This document shows, piece after piece, positions 28,734 to 41,140 of a stretch of 64,000 bases of DNA. The notes under the pieces are model-generated. The model did not search any database and had not been told where the DNA came from. It saw nothing but the letters and a program-made list of their open reading frames with translations. The first letter of the stretch is position 1. Every line of letters begins with the position of its first letter. The stretch lies in the NCBI RefSeq assembly GCF_014863605.1, contig NZ_CP062252.1:5217001-5281000 (forward strand), read 5' to 3'. The stretch comes from Pseudomonas allokribbensis (GTDB taxonomy: Bacteria > Pseudomonadota > Gammaproteobacteria > Pseudomonadales > Pseudomonadaceae). Made by a program: the position numbers and the translations under genes.

Positions 28734-29657
28734 ATGATGAGCGCAAGGCACTTTCTCTCCCTGATGGATTGCACGCCCGAAGAGCTGGTCAGCGTGATCC
28801 GTCGAGGCGTTGAGCTCAAGGACCTGCGTAACCGCGGCGTACTGTTCGAGCCTCTGAAAAACCGCGTCCTGGGGATGATCTTCGAGAAATCCTCGACCCG
28901 CACCCGGATCTCCTTCGAGGCCGGCATGATCCAGCTCGGTGGCCAGGCGATCTTCCTTTCGCCCCGCGACACCCAACTGGGCCGTGGCGAGCCCATCGGC
29001 GACTGCGCCATCGTCATGTCGAGCATGCTCGATGCGGTGATGATCCGTACCTTTGCCCACAGCACCCTGACCGAATTTGCCGCCAACTCCCGCGTGCCGG
29101 TGATCAACGGCCTGTCCGATGACCTGCACCCGTGCCAGTTGCTGGCCGACATGCAGACGTTCCTCGAACACCGTGGCTCGATCCAGGGCAAGACCGTGGC
29201 CTGGATCGGCGACGGCAACAACATGTGCAACAGCTATATAGAAGCGGCGATCCAGTTCGACTTCCAGTTGCGCGTCGCCTGCCCTGAAGGCTATGAGCCA
29301 AACCCTGAATTCCTGGCCAAGGCCGGTGATCGCGTGACCATCGTCCGCGATCCGAAGGACGCCGTGCGCGGCGCGCATCTGGTGAGCACCGATGTCTGGA
29401 CCTCCATGGGCCAGGAAGAGGAAACCGCCAAGCGCCTCAAGCTGTTCGCGCCGTTCCAGGTCACCCGCGCCCTGCTCGACCTGGCCGCCGAGGACGTGCT
29501 GTTCCTGCACTGCCTGCCTGCCCACCGCGGCGAAGAAATCAGCCTCGACCTGCTTGATGACCCGCGCTCCGTCGCCTGGGATCAGGCAGAAAACCGTCTC
29601 CACGCACAGAAGGCCCTGCTCGAGTTCCTCGTTGAACCGGCATATCACCACGCATGA
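28734..29657 (+). CDS. argF: Ornithine carbamoyltransferase, anabolic
   Basis: 307 aa; makes citrulline from ornithine and carbamoyl phosphate. Carbamoyl-phosphate site SSTRTR, ornithine-loop HPCQ and catalytic HCLPAHRG are present. Two ATG codons stand in tandem (28734, 28737). Overlaps the following ABC ATPase start by four bases. The length and Pseudomonas context indicate the biosynthetic ArgF, not the catabolic ArcB. Confidence 0.95.
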   Translation: MMSARHFLSLMDCTPEELVSVIRRGVELKDLRNRGVLFEPLKNRVLGMIFEKSSTRTRISFEAGMIQLGGQAIFLSPRDTQLGRGEPIGDCAIVMSSMLDAVMIRTFAHSTLTEFAANSRVPVINGLSDDLHPCQLLADMQTFLEHRGSIQGKTVAWIGDGNNMCNSYIEAAIQFDFQLRVACPEGYEPNPEFLAKAGDRVTIVRDPKDAVRGAHLVSTDVWTSMGQEEETAKRLKLFAPFQVTRALLDLAAEDVLFLHCLPAHRGEEISLDLLDDPRSVAWDQAENRLHAQKALLEFLVEPAYHHA

Positions 29658-30763
29658 GCCATGAATTACTGCTGAACCTGCGCAACCTCGCTTGCGGCTA
29701 TCAAGATCAACGTGTGGTGCAGAACCTCAATCTGCACCTCAACGCCGGCGACATCGGTTGCCTGCTCGGCTCTTCGGGCTGCGGCAAGACCACCACCCTG
29801 CGCGCCATTGCCGGCTTCGAACCGGTGCACGAAGGGGAAATCCAGCTGGGCGGTGAAGTGATCTCCAGCGCCGGTTTCACCCTCGCCCCGGAGAAACGCC
29901 GGATCGGCATGGTGTTCCAGGACTACGCGCTGTTCCCGCACCTGAGCGTCGCGGACAACATCGCCTTCGGCATTCGCAAGCACCCGAACAAGGAGCGCGT
30001 CGTCGAAGAACTGCTGGAACTGGTCAACCTGAAGAACCTCGGCAAGCGCTTCCCGCACGAACTGTCCGGCGGGCAGCAACAACGTGTCGCCCTCGCCCGC
30101 GCCCTGGCGCCGGAGCCACAACTGCTGCTGCTCGACGAACCATTCTCCAACCTCGACGGCGAGCTGCGACGCAAGCTCAGCCATGAAGTGCGCGACATTC
30201 TCAAGGCCCGTGGCACCAGTGCGATTCTGGTAACTCACGACCAGGAAGAAGCCTTTGCCGTCAGCGATCACGTCGGTGTGTTCAAGGAAGGCCGGCTGGA
30301 GCAGTGGGATACGCCCTACAACCTCTATCACGAACCGGCGACGCCGTTTGTTGCCAGCTTCATTGGCCAGGGTTACTTCATTCGCGGCCAGCTCGGCAGC
30401 CCGGAATCGGTGCACACCGAACTCGGTGAACTGCGCGGCAATCGCGCCTACACCTGGCCGATCGGCGGTGCGGTGGATGTGTTGCTGCGTCCGGATGACA
30501 TTGTTTATGCACCGGACAGCGGGTTGAAAGCACGGATCGTCGGCAAGACCTTCCTCGGCGCCTCGACCCTGTATCGCCTGCAACTGCCAACCGGCGCGCA
30601 ACTGGAGTCGATCTTCCCGAGCCACGCAGACCATCAGGTCGGGGCGGATGTAGGGATTCGCGTGGCGGCGGAACATCTGGTGTTGTTCCAGGCATCCGGC
30701 AGCACGGCTGCGCAGATCCCGGCGGTGGAAAACGGTGTTCGCCGGTACAGCACCGCACACTGA
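29654..30763 (+). CDS. ABC transporter ATP-binding protein (FbpC/PotA-like)
   Basis: 369 aa. Walker [12 protein letters not shown]-loop, signature [15 protein letters not shown], Walker [13 protein letters not shown] and H-loop VTHDQEEAF are intact; the last third is a TOBE-type regulatory domain ([12 protein letters not shown]). Similar to iron(III), spermidine/putrescine or phosphonate importer ATPases. No permease or binding-protein gene is adjacent, so it must work with components elsewhere or as a stand-alone ATPase. Coupled to argF by a 4-base overlap, as in P. aeruginosa (PA3537-PA3538). Confidence 0.88.
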   Translation: MSHELLLNLRNLACGYQDQRVVQNLNLHLNAGDIGCLLGSSGCGKTTTLRAIAGFEPVHEGEIQLGGEVISSAGFTLAPEKRRIGMVFQDYALFPHLSVADNIAFGIRKHPNKERVVEELLELVNLKNLGKRFPHELSGGQQQRVALARALAPEPQLLLLDEPFSNLDGELRRKLSHEVRDILKARGTSAILVTHDQEEAFAVSDHVGVFKEGRLEQWDTPYNLYHEPATPFVASFIGQGYFIRGQLGSPESVHTELGELRGNRAYTWPIGGAVDVLLRPDDIVYAPDSGLKARIVGKTFLGASTLYRLQLPTGAQLESIFPSHADHQVGADVGIRVAAEHLVLFQASGSTAAQIPAVENGVRRYSTAH

Positions 30764-30779
30764 TCTACACAAAAACAAA

Positions 30780-30808
30780 GAGGGAGCCTGATGGCTCCCT
30801 CATTGTTT
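30780..30808. terminator. bidirectional terminator
   Basis: GAGGGAGCC TGAT GGCTCCCTC with T-rich tails on both strands, between the converging ABC gene and the PhzF-like gene. Confidence 0.88.
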
Positions 30809-30813
30809 TGGCC

Positions 30814-31596
30814 TCAGCCCAGCATCAATGTGCCGCTGGCGACCAGCGTCGCATTCCCGCCGATCTTCACCCGCTCGCCTTCCAGCCGACAGAACAACTC
30901 CCCGCCCCGCGCCGAACGCTGGCACGCGGTCAGGCTCGATTTGCCCAGACGTTTTGACCAATACGGAATCAGGCTGCAATGGGTCGAGCCGGTCACCGGG
31001 TCTTCATTGATGCCGATGGCCGGAGCGAAGTAGCGCGAGACGAAATCATGCTGGTTACCCCGGGCCGTGACGATGGCGCCGAGCCAAGGCAGTTTGGCCA
31101 GGGCGACCATGTCCGGCGTGCAATCGAGTACCGCCTGCTCCGACTCCAGCACCACGAACAGTTCGTTGGAACCGAGCACGTCCACGGCTTCGACGCCCAA
31201 TGCCCGCTCGACATCCAGCGTCACACCGATTTCCGACGGCACGATCGACGGAAAATCCAGCCACAAACGACCTCCCTCGCGACTGACACTCAACGGGCCG
31301 GACTTGCAGACGAAGTCCAGACGCTCGGCCGTTTCCTTGTAAATCTCGAACAATACATACGCGCTGGCCAGCGTCGCGTGACCGCACAATGGCACCTCGG
31401 TGGTCGGCGTGAACCAGCGGATATGCCAGGCCTGGCCTTCGCGCACCAGAAACGCAGTTTCCGCCAGGTTGTGTTCGGCGGCGATCTTCTGCATCAAGTC
31501 GTCCGCGAGCCAGGCGTCGAGCCGATAGACCATCGCCGGGTTGCCACTGAACGGCCGATCACTGAAGGCGTCGACCTGATGAAACTCGAGCTGCAT
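30814..31596 (-). CDS. PhzF family protein (isomerase-type)
   Basis: 260 aa, diaminopimelate-epimerase fold, as in PhzF of phenazine synthesis. N-terminal VDAFSDRPFSGNPAMV, the catalytic glutamate region NLAETAFLV, PLCGHATLASAYVLF, and EDPVTGSTHC are family hallmarks. ATG at 31596 follows GGGAG by six bases; the longer frame is rejected. No phenazine genes are near, so this is probably a general-metabolism paralogue with unknown substrate. Confidence 0.88.
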   Translation of the reverse strand: MQLEFHQVDAFSDRPFSGNPAMVYRLDAWLADDLMQKIAAEHNLAETAFLVREGQAWHIRWFTPTTEVPLCGHATLASAYVLFEIYKETAERLDFVCKSGPLSVSREGGRLWLDFPSIVPSEIGVTLDVERALGVEAVDVLGSNELFVVLESEQAVLDCTPDMVALAKLPWLGAIVTARGNQHDFVSRYFAPAIGINEDPVTGSTHCSLIPYWSKRLGKSSLTACQRSARGGELFCRLEGERVKIGGNATLVASGTLMLG

Positions 31597-31685
31597 AACG
31601 TTCTCCCTGAATTCGTCAACGGAGCATGCCGCTACGGCTCGTTCATCGCCAGTGACAGAACCGGTCAATTTTCCTCATACAGACC

Positions 31686-32156
31686 TCAGGAACGGCCGAT
31701 GTCGGCGAATTTGGCCTGGGTGTGCTCGGCCAGAACGGCGGGCGCCAGTTCAACTTCCAGTCCACGTCGCCCGGCACTGACATAAATGGTCGCAAAAGCC
31801 TGGGCGGAATTATCGATGAAGGTACGCAGGCGCTTTTTCTGCCCCAGCGGACTGATGCCGCCCAACAGGTAACCGGTGGAACGCTGCGCAGCGGCCGGGT
31901 CGGCCATCTCCACTTTTTTCACGCCGGCGGCGTGGGCCAGCCCCTTGAGGTCAAGGCTTCCGACGACCGGCACCACCGCCACCAGCAATTCACCTTTTTC
32001 GCTGGCCGCCAGCAGCGTCTTGAACACCTGCGCCGGCTCCAGGCCCAGTTTTTCCGCGGCCTCCAGCCCGTAGGACGCCGCCTTGGGGTCATGTTCGTAA
32101 CTGTGCACGCGATGTTCGGCACGAACTTTTTTCAACAAGTCCAACGCAGGGGTCAT
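31686..32156 (-). CDS. ybaK: Cys-tRNA(Pro)/Cys-tRNA(Cys) deacylase YbaK
   Basis: 156 aa; hydrolyses Cys mischarged on tRNA-Pro. The conserved lysine context VFKTLL and the [20 protein letters not shown] block are typical of YbaK/EbsC. ATG at 32156 follows GGAG by five bases. It is followed by a PhzF-like gene on the same strand (89-base gap), possibly one transcript. Confidence 0.92.
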   Translation of the reverse strand: MTPALDLLKKVRAEHRVHSYEHDPKAASYGLEAAEKLGLEPAQVFKTLLAASEKGELLVAVVPVVGSLDLKGLAHAAGVKKVEMADPAAAQRSTGYLLGGISPLGQKKRLRTFIDNSAQAFATIYVSAGRRGLEVELAPAVLAEHTQAKFADIGRS

Positions 32157-32517
32157 GGCAGCTCCGGGCTCGGCAGTGGCAAAAAATCCTGCGCCGGATT
32201 CTAGGCCATCGCCATACAAAAGGCTCTACCACGCGCCACGTTTCCCGGGGCTTGCAGGCCGATAACAGGATCGTCAGGCCAGTGACCCGCAGGATCATTC
32301 ACACGACTGATAGTTTATTTGTGACTGACGGTTCACTTTCGACCTTTGACAGCTTTGTTTCTTGTCTATATTTTTTCGAATCTGAATAATGTAAGAATTA
32401 TCGTCACCGCAGCACCCAGCAGTAAACCGGGAACAGGATGGGGATCCTGCCCCGGCGAAAATCGCGCCTTGCCCTGTCGGCAAACGCGCCAGACAACAAC
32501 AAAAACCGAGGTTTTCA
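32157..32517. other. Intergenic region upstream of glpF
   Basis: About 360 bases between divergent ybaK and glpF. It contains an AT-rich stretch with a TTCGAA core near 32375-32392 that may be a GlpR half-site (TTTTTTCGAATCTGAATAATG), and the Crc/Hfq motif just before glpF. No other element was recognised. Confidence 0.45.
32495..32505 (+). promoter_or_regulatory. catabolite-repression (Crc/Hfq) A-rich motif before glpF
   Basis: AACAACAAAAA fits the AAnAAnAA motif bound by Hfq/Crc on Pseudomonas mRNA. It ends 12 bases before the glpF start and just before the GAGG ribosome site, so binding would block initiation. Confidence 0.5.
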
Positions 32518-34949
<2,432 letters not shown>

Positions 34950-35044
34950 GCCACGAACCGGACTCGTATCCGTATGTAACTGGTAGGGAGCGGATTCCTG
35001 CGGCATCATGGGCAAATTTTGCACGGCAGCCCAAAGGAAGCCCC

Positions 35045-35800
35045 ATGAATCTGCCTCCCCGTCAGCAGCAAATCCTCGAACTGGTCCGCGAACGCGGCTA
35101 TGTGAGCATCGAGGAAATGGCCACGCTGTTCGTTGTTACCCCGCAAACCATCCGCCGCGACATCAATCAACTGGCGGAAGCCAATCTGCTGCGTCGCTAC
35201 CACGGCGGCGCAGCCTATGATTCCAGCGTCGAAAACACCGCCTATGCGATGCGCGCCGATCAGATGCGCGATGAAAAACAACGCATCGGCGAAGCCATCG
35301 CCGCACAGATTCCCGATCACGCCTCGCTGTTCATCAACATCGGCACCACCACCGAATCCATCGCCCGCGCCCTGCTCAACCACAGCCACCTGAAAATCAT
35401 CACCAACAACCTGCACGTCGCCTCGATGCTCAGCGCCAAGGATGATTTCGATGTGCTGCTCACCGGCGGCAATGTCCGTCGCGACGGCGGCGTGGTGGGT
35501 CAGGCGAGCGTGGATTTCATCAATCAATTCAAGGTCGACTTTGCGCTGGTGGGCATCAGCGGCATCGATGAAGACGGCAGCCTGCTCGACTTCGATTACC
35601 AGGAAGTCCGGGTGTCCCAGGCAATCATCGCCAATGCCCGCCAGGTGATCCTCGCGGCGGACTCCAGCAAGTTCGGTCGTAACGCGATGATCCGCCTCGG
35701 CCCGATCAGCCTGATCGATTGCCTGGTCACCGACCAGCAGCCGGTGCCGGCCCTGGCGCAACTGCTGAGCCAGCACAAGATTCGCCTGGAAGTCGTTTAA
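35045..35800 (+). CDS. glpR: DeoR-family glycerol-3-phosphate regulon repressor
   Basis: 251 aa. N-terminal DeoR helix-turn-helix ([20 protein letters not shown]..., [14 protein letters not shown]) and C-terminal ligand-binding DeoRC domain ([14 protein letters not shown]). It represses glp genes until glycerol-3-phosphate binds. AAAGGAAG ribosome site before ATG at 35045. It sits between glpK and glpD; candidate operators lie upstream of glpD. Confidence 0.95.
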   Translation: MNLPPRQQQILELVRERGYVSIEEMATLFVVTPQTIRRDINQLAEANLLRRYHGGAAYDSSVENTAYAMRADQMRDEKQRIGEAIAAQIPDHASLFINIGTTTESIARALLNHSHLKIITNNLHVASMLSAKDDFDVLLTGGNVRRDGGVVGQASVDFINQFKVDFALVGISGIDEDGSLLDFDYQEVRVSQAIIANARQVILAADSSKFGRNAMIRLGPISLIDCLVTDQQPVPALAQLLSQHKIRLEVV

Positions 35801-35846
35801 CCTTCCCCCGCACATGGCGCCTGCACCGGCGCCTTATGCGCATCTG

Positions 35847-35857
35847 ATGTTCGAATA
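35847..35857 (+). promoter_or_regulatory. candidate GlpR half-site upstream of glpD
   Basis: ATGTTCGAATA, sharing ATGTTCGA with the palindrome at 35943. E. coli GlpR operators also contain ATGTTCG. Confidence 0.4.
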
Positions 35858-35942
35858 TTTTCTTTTAGCCGCCCTTCGATGAGTTTTTTCAATCGAAGTC
35901 GGCTGGCTGTGCGCGTCTTTATGGGCTACCATTTTCGCAAAT

Positions 35943-35956
35943 GAACATTCATGTTC
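35943..35956 (+). promoter_or_regulatory. candidate GlpR operator of glpD
   Basis: Perfect palindrome GAACATTCATGTTC (followed by GA), 41 bases before the glpD start. The ATGTTCGA core recurs at 35847. Confidence 0.55.
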
Positions 35957-35997
35957 GATTTCCAAGACAGAAAATCAAAAGAGCCCGAGGCCAGCCG

Positions 35998-37533
35998 ATG
36001 TCCACATCTACCTTGCGTACGCCCCCTATCTCCGAGATCTACGATATCGCCGTCATCGGCGGCGGGATCAATGGCGTGGGGATCGCAGCAGATGCCGCCG
36101 GTCGCGGTCTTTCGGTGTTCCTTTGCGAAAAGGACGATTTGGCCAGCCACACCTCGTCGGCCAGCAGCAAGCTGATCCACGGTGGCCTGCGCTACCTCGA
36201 ACATTACGAATTCCGTCTGGTGCGCGAAGCCCTGGCCGAACGCGAAGTGCTGCTGGCCAAGGCCCCGCACATCGTCAAGCCGATGCGTTTCGTACTGCCG
36301 CACCGTCCGCACCTGCGTCCGGCGTGGATGATCCGTGCCGGCCTGTTCCTCTATGACAACCTCGGCAAGCGCGAAAAACTCGCCGGTTCCAAGAGCCTGA
36401 AGTTCGGCGCCGACAGCGCGTTGAAAAGCGAAATCACCAAAGGCTTCGAATACTCCGACTGCTGGGTCGATGACGCCCGCCTCGTCGTATTGAACGCCAT
36501 GGCTGCCCGCGAGAAAGGCGCGCATGTCCACACCCAGACCCGTTGCGTCAGCGCCCGCCGTGCCAAAGGCCTGTGGCACCTGAACCTGGAACGCGCCGAT
36601 GGCAGCCTGTTTTCGATCACTGCCAAGGCATTGGTGAACGCGGCCGGCCCGTGGGTCGCCAAGTTCATCCGTGACGACCTGAAGATGGAATCGCCGTACG
36701 GCATCCGCCTGATTCAGGGCAGCCACGTCATCGTGCCGAAACTGTACGAAGGCGATCACGCGCACATCCTGCAGAACGAAGATCAGCGCATCGTTTTCAC
36801 CATTCCGTACCTGAACCACTTCACCCTGATCGGCACCACCGACCGCGAATACACCGGCGATCCGGCCAAAGTGGCGATCACCGACGGCGAAACCGATTAC
36901 CTGCTCAAAGTGGTCAACGCCCACTTCAAGAAGCAGATCAGTCGCGAAGACATCCTGCACAGCTACTCGGGCGTGCGCCCACTGTGCAACGACGAATCCG
37001 ACAATCCTTCGGCCGTGACCCGCGACTACACCCTGGCGCTGTCCGGCAGCACCGAAGAAGCGCCACTGCTGTCGGTGTTCGGCGGCAAGCTGACCACCTA
37101 CCGCAAACTCGCCGAGTCGGCGATGGCGCAACTGATGCCGTTCTTCACCCAGATGCGCCCGAGCTGGACCGCCAGCGCCACCCTGCCGGGCGGCGAAGAC
37201 ATGACCACGCCGCAGGCCCTGAGCGCGCTGATCCGCGACAAGTTCGACTTCGTGCCAAGCGAGATCGCCCGCCGCTGGGCCACCACCTACGGCAGCCGCA
37301 CCTGGCGCATGCTGGAAGGCGTCGACACCCTCGCCGACATGGGCGAGCACATCGGCGGCGGTCTCTACACCCGTGAAGTCGATTACCTGTGCAGTGAAGA
37401 ATGGGCCACCACCGCGCACGACATCCTGTGGCGCCGCAGCAAACTGGGGCTGTTCACCACCCCGGCCGAGCAGGAAAAACTCGCGGCGTACCTGAACAAG
37501 GTCGAGCAGAACCGCAAGATCGAAGCGGCCTGA
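35998..37533 (+). CDS. glpD: Aerobic glycerol-3-phosphate dehydrogenase
   Basis: 511 aa membrane-associated flavoenzyme passing electrons from glycerol-3-phosphate to ubiquinone. N-terminal FAD motif IAVIGGGINGVGIAADAAGRG, and downstream SSASSKLIHGGLRYLE are typical. ATG at 35998 follows GAGG; upstream codons are the leader. A strong terminator follows, isolating it from the transporter operon. Confidence 0.97.
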   Translation: MSTSTLRTPPISEIYDIAVIGGGINGVGIAADAAGRGLSVFLCEKDDLASHTSSASSKLIHGGLRYLEHYEFRLVREALAEREVLLAKAPHIVKPMRFVLPHRPHLRPAWMIRAGLFLYDNLGKREKLAGSKSLKFGADSALKSEITKGFEYSDCWVDDARLVVLNAMAAREKGAHVHTQTRCVSARRAKGLWHLNLERADGSLFSITAKALVNAAGPWVAKFIRDDLKMESPYGIRLIQGSHVIVPKLYEGDHAHILQNEDQRIVFTIPYLNHFTLIGTTDREYTGDPAKVAITDGETDYLLKVVNAHFKKQISREDILHSYSGVRPLCNDESDNPSAVTRDYTLALSGSTEEAPLLSVFGGKLTTYRKLAESAMAQLMPFFTQMRPSWTASATLPGGEDMTTPQALSALIRDKFDFVPSEIARRWATTYGSRTWRMLEGVDTLADMGEHIGGGLYTREVDYLCSEEWATTAHDILWRRSKLGLFTTPAEQEKLAAYLNKVEQNRKIEAA

Positions 37534-37552
37534 TCGATCCGCCCGTAAAACG

Positions 37553-37587
37553 AAAAGCCCCTGAATCGAGAGATCCAGGGGCTTTTT
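37553..37587 (+). terminator. rho-independent terminator after glpD
   Basis: Stem AAAGCCCCTG / CAGGGGCTTT followed by TTTTT. Confidence 0.9.
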
Positions 37588-37620
37588 GCATCCCGGCTGA
37601 AACACGGGATGACGAATGCC

Positions 37621-37636
37621 GTTCGGTTTTCCGAAC
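37621..37636. promoter_or_regulatory. AauR upstream activating site 1
   Basis: Perfect palindrome GTTCGGTTTTCCGAAC, matching the TTCGG-N4-CCGAA pattern I recall for AauR of P. putida. It lies about 107 bases before the sigma-54 promoter of the acidic amino-acid operon. Confidence 0.7.
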
Positions 37637-37652
37637 GCGACCTGTCAGTCGA

Positions 37653-37666
37653 TTCGGATAACCGGA
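37653..37666. promoter_or_regulatory. AauR upstream activating site 2 (imperfect)
   Basis: TTCGGATAACCGGA fits TTCGG-N4-CCGAA with one mismatch, 32 bases after site 1, about three helical turns, as expected for cooperative binding. Confidence 0.55.
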
Positions 37667-37742
37667 TCAGAAACGCAGAAAAACACCATCACAAAACATT
37701 AATCATCAAATAAATCAACAAGTTAACTTGTAGCAACTGGTC

Positions 37743-37758
37743 TGGCACGAGTCATGCT
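37743..37758 (+). promoter_or_regulatory. sigma-54 promoter of the Glu/Asp uptake operon
   Basis: TGGCACGAGTCATGCT matches TGGCACG-N4-TTGCW with one mismatch; GG at -24 and GC at -12 are spaced correctly. It precedes the substrate-binding gene by about 118 bases and lies downstream of the AauR sites. Confidence 0.8.
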
Positions 37759-37848
37759 CTACACTCCTTCGACGAATGCCTGTTGCGCCAACACAACAGG
37801 AGCCGTCAGGCATTCGAAGCACAAAAGGGCCCGCTCAACCGGCTCCAT

Positions 37849-37856
37849 AAAAAAAA
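37849..37856 (+). promoter_or_regulatory. possible Crc/Hfq A-rich motif before gltI
   Basis: Run of eight A residues followed by CAA fits AAnAAnAA, just upstream of the GAGG ribosome site. It could mediate catabolite repression of the transporter. Confidence 0.3.
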
Positions 37857-37875
37857 CAATGTCGAGGAAAATTTG

Positions 37876-38790
37876 ATGCGCATCGTTCCCCATATCCTGG
37901 GCGCAGCCATTGCTGCCGCTCTGATCAGCACACCAGTTTTCGCTGCCGAACTCACCGGCACCCTTAAGAAGATCAAAGAGTCCAACACCATCACCCTGGG
38001 GCACCGCGACGCCTCCATTCCGTTTTCCTACATCGCTGACGCCTCCGGCAAACCGGTCGGCTACTCCCACGATATCCAGCTGGCCATCGTCGAAGCGATC
38101 AAGAAAGACCTGGACCTGCCAAACCTGCAGGTCAAATACAACCTCGTGACCTCGCAGACCCGTATCCCGCTGGTGCAGAACGGCACCGTGGACGTCGAGT
38201 GCGGCTCCACCACCAACAACGTCGAGCGTCAGCAACAGGTCGACTTCTCCGTCGGCATCTTCGAGATCGGTACCCGTCTGCTGTCCAAGGCCGGTTCGCA
38301 GTACAAGGATTTCGACGATCTGAAAGGCAAGAACGTCGTGACCACCGCCGGCACCACCTCCGAGCGCATCCTCAAGGCGATGAACGCCGACAAGCAGATG
38401 GGCATGAACGTCATCTCCGCCAAGGACCACGGCGAATCCTTCCAGATGCTGGAATCGGGTCGTGCCGTTGCGTTCATGATGGACGACGCGCTGCTGGCAG
38501 GCGAAGCCGCCAAGGCCAAGAAAGCCACCGACTGGGCCGTGACCGGCACTCCGCAGTCCTATGAAATCTACGGCTGCATGGTGCGCAAGGGCGACGAGCC
38601 GTTCAAAAAGGCTGTGGATGACGCCATCGTCTCCGTCTACAAGTCGGGCGAGATCAACAAGATCTACACCAAGTGGTTCATGTCGCCGATTCCGCCAAAA
38701 GGCCTGAATCTGAACTTCCCGATGAGCGACGAGCTCAAGAAGCTGATCGCCGAACCGACCGACAAAGCGGCCGACGACAAGAAAGCCTGA
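37876..38790 (+). CDS. gltI: Glutamate/aspartate periplasmic binding protein
   Basis: 304 aa solute-binding protein (AatJ in Pseudomonas). Signal peptide residues 1-23 (AAIAAALISTPVFAAE), then SBP family 3 domain: LGHRDASIPFSY, SQTRIPLVQNGTVDVECG. ATG at 37876 follows GAGG. Two AauR sites and a sigma-54 promoter precede it, and a long intercistronic hairpin after it fits the usual high expression of the binding protein over its membrane partners. Confidence 0.93.
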   Translation: MRIVPHILGAAIAAALISTPVFAAELTGTLKKIKESNTITLGHRDASIPFSYIADASGKPVGYSHDIQLAIVEAIKKDLDLPNLQVKYNLVTSQTRIPLVQNGTVDVECGSTTNNVERQQQVDFSVGIFEIGTRLLSKAGSQYKDFDDLKGKNVVTTAGTTSERILKAMNADKQMGMNVISAKDHGESFQMLESGRAVAFMMDDALLAGEAAKAKKATDWAVTGTPQSYEIYGCMVRKGDEPFKKAVDDAIVSVYKSGEINKIYTKWFMSPIPPKGLNLNFPMSDELKKLIAEPTDKAADDKKA

Positions 38791-38806
38791 TTTCTGACTA
38801 ACCTTG

Positions 38807-38838
38807 TTCCCTGAGGAGGCGCCTGCCTTCTCGGGGAA
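38807..38838 (+). other. intercistronic stem-loop after gltI
   Basis: 14-bp stem (TTCCCTGAGGAGGC / GCCTTCTCGGGGAA, two G-U pairs) with loop GCCT and no T-run. Such hairpins often stabilise the upstream transcript of a binding-protein gene. Confidence 0.65.
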
Positions 38839-38984
38839 TGGTCACTCCCTGCTGGCATTTTCTGGAAACACTCGAACCGGTGGCTGTCGAGCCGATCGCG
38901 TGTGCCTGACCGTCAAGATCAGGCTGGGAACGGAGCTTCCCCAGGCGGGCACTTGTACATCGATCGAATCGAGGGGAGACCCTA

Positions 38985-39731
38985 ATGAATTACAACTGGG
39001 ACTGGGGCGTGTTCTTCAAGTCCACCGGCGTGGGCAGCGAGACCTATCTCGACTGGTTCATTTCCGGTCTGGGCTGGACCATCGCCATCGCCATCGTGGC
39101 CTGGATCATCGCCCTGCTGCTGGGCTCGCTGCTGGGCATCATGCGCACCGTGCCGAACCGCATCGTATCGGGTATCGCGACCTGCTACGTCGAACTGTTC
39201 CGTAACGTACCGCTGCTGGTTCAGCTGTTCATCTGGTACTTCCTGGTACCCGACATGCTGCCGCAGAACCTGCAGGACTGGTACAAACAAGACCTGAACC
39301 CGACCACCTCGGCCTACCTGAGCGTTGTCGTGTGCCTGGGCCTGTTCACCGCCGCCCGTGTCTGCGAACAGGTTCGCACCGGTATCCAGGCGCTGCCACG
39401 TGGCCAGGAATCCGCCGCCCGCGCCATGGGTTTCAAGCTGCCGCAGATCTATTGGAACGTGCTGCTGCCCCAGGCCTACCGGATCATCATTCCGCCGCTC
39501 ACCTCGGAATTTTTGAACGTGTTCAAGAACTCCTCCGTGGCGTCCCTGATCGGCCTGATGGAACTGCTGGCGCAAACCAAACAGACCGCCGAGTTCTCGG
39601 CCAACCTGTTTGAAGCCTTCACCCTGGCGACCCTGATCTATTTCACCCTGAACATGAGCCTGATGCTGCTGATGCGCGCGGTCGAGAAGAAAGTCTCCGT
39701 GCCCGGCCTGATCTCCGTAGGGGGTAAATGA
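38985..39731 (+). CDS. gltJ: Glutamate/aspartate ABC permease, GltJ-type
   Basis: 248 aa inner-membrane subunit of the polar amino-acid transporter. About five hydrophobic segments, with the EAA loop ESAARAMGFKLPQIYWNVLLPQA typical of the His/Glu family. GGGGAG before ATG. Overlaps gltK by a few bases. Confidence 0.93.
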   Translation: MNYNWDWGVFFKSTGVGSETYLDWFISGLGWTIAIAIVAWIIALLLGSLLGIMRTVPNRIVSGIATCYVELFRNVPLLVQLFIWYFLVPDMLPQNLQDWYKQDLNPTTSAYLSVVVCLGLFTAARVCEQVRTGIQALPRGQESAARAMGFKLPQIYWNVLLPQAYRIIIPPLTSEFLNVFKNSSVASLIGLMELLAQTKQTAEFSANLFEAFTLATLIYFTLNMSLMLLMRAVEKKVSVPGLISVGGK

Positions 39732-40402
39732 TGGACTTTGATTTCAGTGGCATCGTCCCGGCCATTCCCGGCCTGTGGAACGGCATGCTGATGACCCTCA
39801 AGCTGATGGCGCTGGGCGTGGTCGGCGGGATCATTCTCGGCACCCTACTCGCGCTGTGCCGCCTGTCGCATAACAAACTGCTGTCGAACCTCGCCGGCGC
39901 CTACGTCAACTATTTCCGCTCGATCCCGTTGCTGCTGGTGATCACCTGGTTCTACCTGGCGGTGCCGTTCGTACTGCGCTGGATCACCGGCGAAGACACC
40001 CCGATCGGCGCGTTCACCTCGTGCATCGTGGCCTTCATGATGTTCGAAGCGGCGTACTTCTGCGAAATCGTCCGTGCCGGCGTGCAGTCGATTCCGAAAG
40101 GCCAGATGGGTGCCGCACAGGCACTGGGCATGAGCTACGGCCAGATGATGCGCCTGATCATCCTGCCCCAGGCGTTCCGCAAGATGACCCCGCTGCTGCT
40201 GCAGCAGAGCATCATCCTGTTCCAGGACACCTCGCTGGTCTACACCGTGGGCCTGGTGGACTTCCTCAACGCCTCGCGCGCCAGTGGCGACATCATTGGC
40301 CGCTCGAATGAGTTCCTGATCTTCGCAGGTCTCGTGTACTTCACCATCAGCTTTGCCGCCTCGGTGCTGGTCAAGCGTCTGCAAAAAAGGTTCGCCGTAT
40401 GA
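39728..40402 (+). CDS. gltK: Glutamate/aspartate ABC permease, GltK-type
   Basis: 224 aa second permease subunit. The EAA loop [26 protein letters not shown] occurs in its second half. Tandem ATG codons at 39728 and 39731 are equally possible; both overlap the gltJ stop. Followed by gltL with a 4-base overlap. Confidence 0.92.
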   Translation: MMDFDFSGIVPAIPGLWNGMLMTLKLMALGVVGGIILGTLLALCRLSHNKLLSNLAGAYVNYFRSIPLLLVITWFYLAVPFVLRWITGEDTPIGAFTSCIVAFMMFEAAYFCEIVRAGVQSIPKGQMGAAQALGMSYGQMMRLIILPQAFRKMTPLLLQQSIILFQDTSLVYTVGLVDFLNASRASGDIIGRSNEFLIFAGLVYFTISFAASVLVKRLQKRFAV

Positions 40403-41133
40403 TCTCTATCAAGAACATCAACAAGTGGTATGGGGACTTCCAGGTGCTGACCGATTGCAGCACCGAGGTCAAAAAGGGTGAAGTGATCGTGGTCTGCGGT
40501 CCGTCCGGTTCGGGCAAGTCGACCCTGATCAAGTGCGTCAACGCGCTGGAGCCGTTCCAGAAAGGCGACATCGTGGTCGACGGCACGTCGATTGCCGACC
40601 CGAAGACCAACCTGCCGAAACTGCGCTCGCGCGTCGGCATGGTGTTCCAGCATTTCGAACTGTTCCCGCACCTGACCATCACCGAAAACCTGACCATCGC
40701 GCAGATCAAGGTGCTGGGCCGCAGCAAGGAAGAAGCGACCAAGAAAGGTCTGCAACTGCTTGATCGCGTCGGTCTGGCTGCCCATGCCCACAAGCACCCG
40801 GGCCAACTGTCCGGCGGTCAACAACAGCGTGTGGCGATTGCCCGTGCGCTGGCGATGGACCCGATCGTCATGCTGTTCGACGAACCGACCTCGGCGCTGG
40901 ACCCGGAAATGGTCAACGAAGTGCTCGACGTGATGGTGCAACTGGCCCACGAAGGCATGACCATGATGTGCGTGACCCACGAAATGGGCTTCGCCCGCAA
41001 AGTGGCCGACCGGGTGATCTTCATGGATGCCGGCAAGATCATCGAAGACTGCAAGAAAGAAGAGTTCTTCGGCGACATCAGCCAACGCTCCGAACGCGCG
41101 CAGCATTTCCTCGAGAAAATCCTGCAGCACTAA
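40399..41133 (+). CDS. gltL: Glutamate/aspartate ABC ATPase
   Basis: 244 aa ATP-hydrolysing subunit. Walker [13 protein letters not shown], signature [15 protein letters not shown], Walker [17 protein letters not shown]-loop [16 protein letters not shown] at 40399 overlaps the gltK stop. A strong hairpin follows, then the aauS kinase gene. Confidence 0.95.
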   Translation: MISIKNINKWYGDFQVLTDCSTEVKKGEVIVVCGPSGSGKSTLIKCVNALEPFQKGDIVVDGTSIADPKTNLPKLRSRVGMVFQHFELFPHLTITENLTIAQIKVLGRSKEEATKKGLQLLDRVGLAAHAHKHPGQLSGGQQQRVAIARALAMDPIVMLFDEPTSALDPEMVNEVLDVMVQLAHEGMTMMCVTHEMGFARKVADRVIFMDAGKIIEDCKKEEFFGDISQRSERAQHFLEKILQH

Positions 41134-41140
41134 AAACCTG

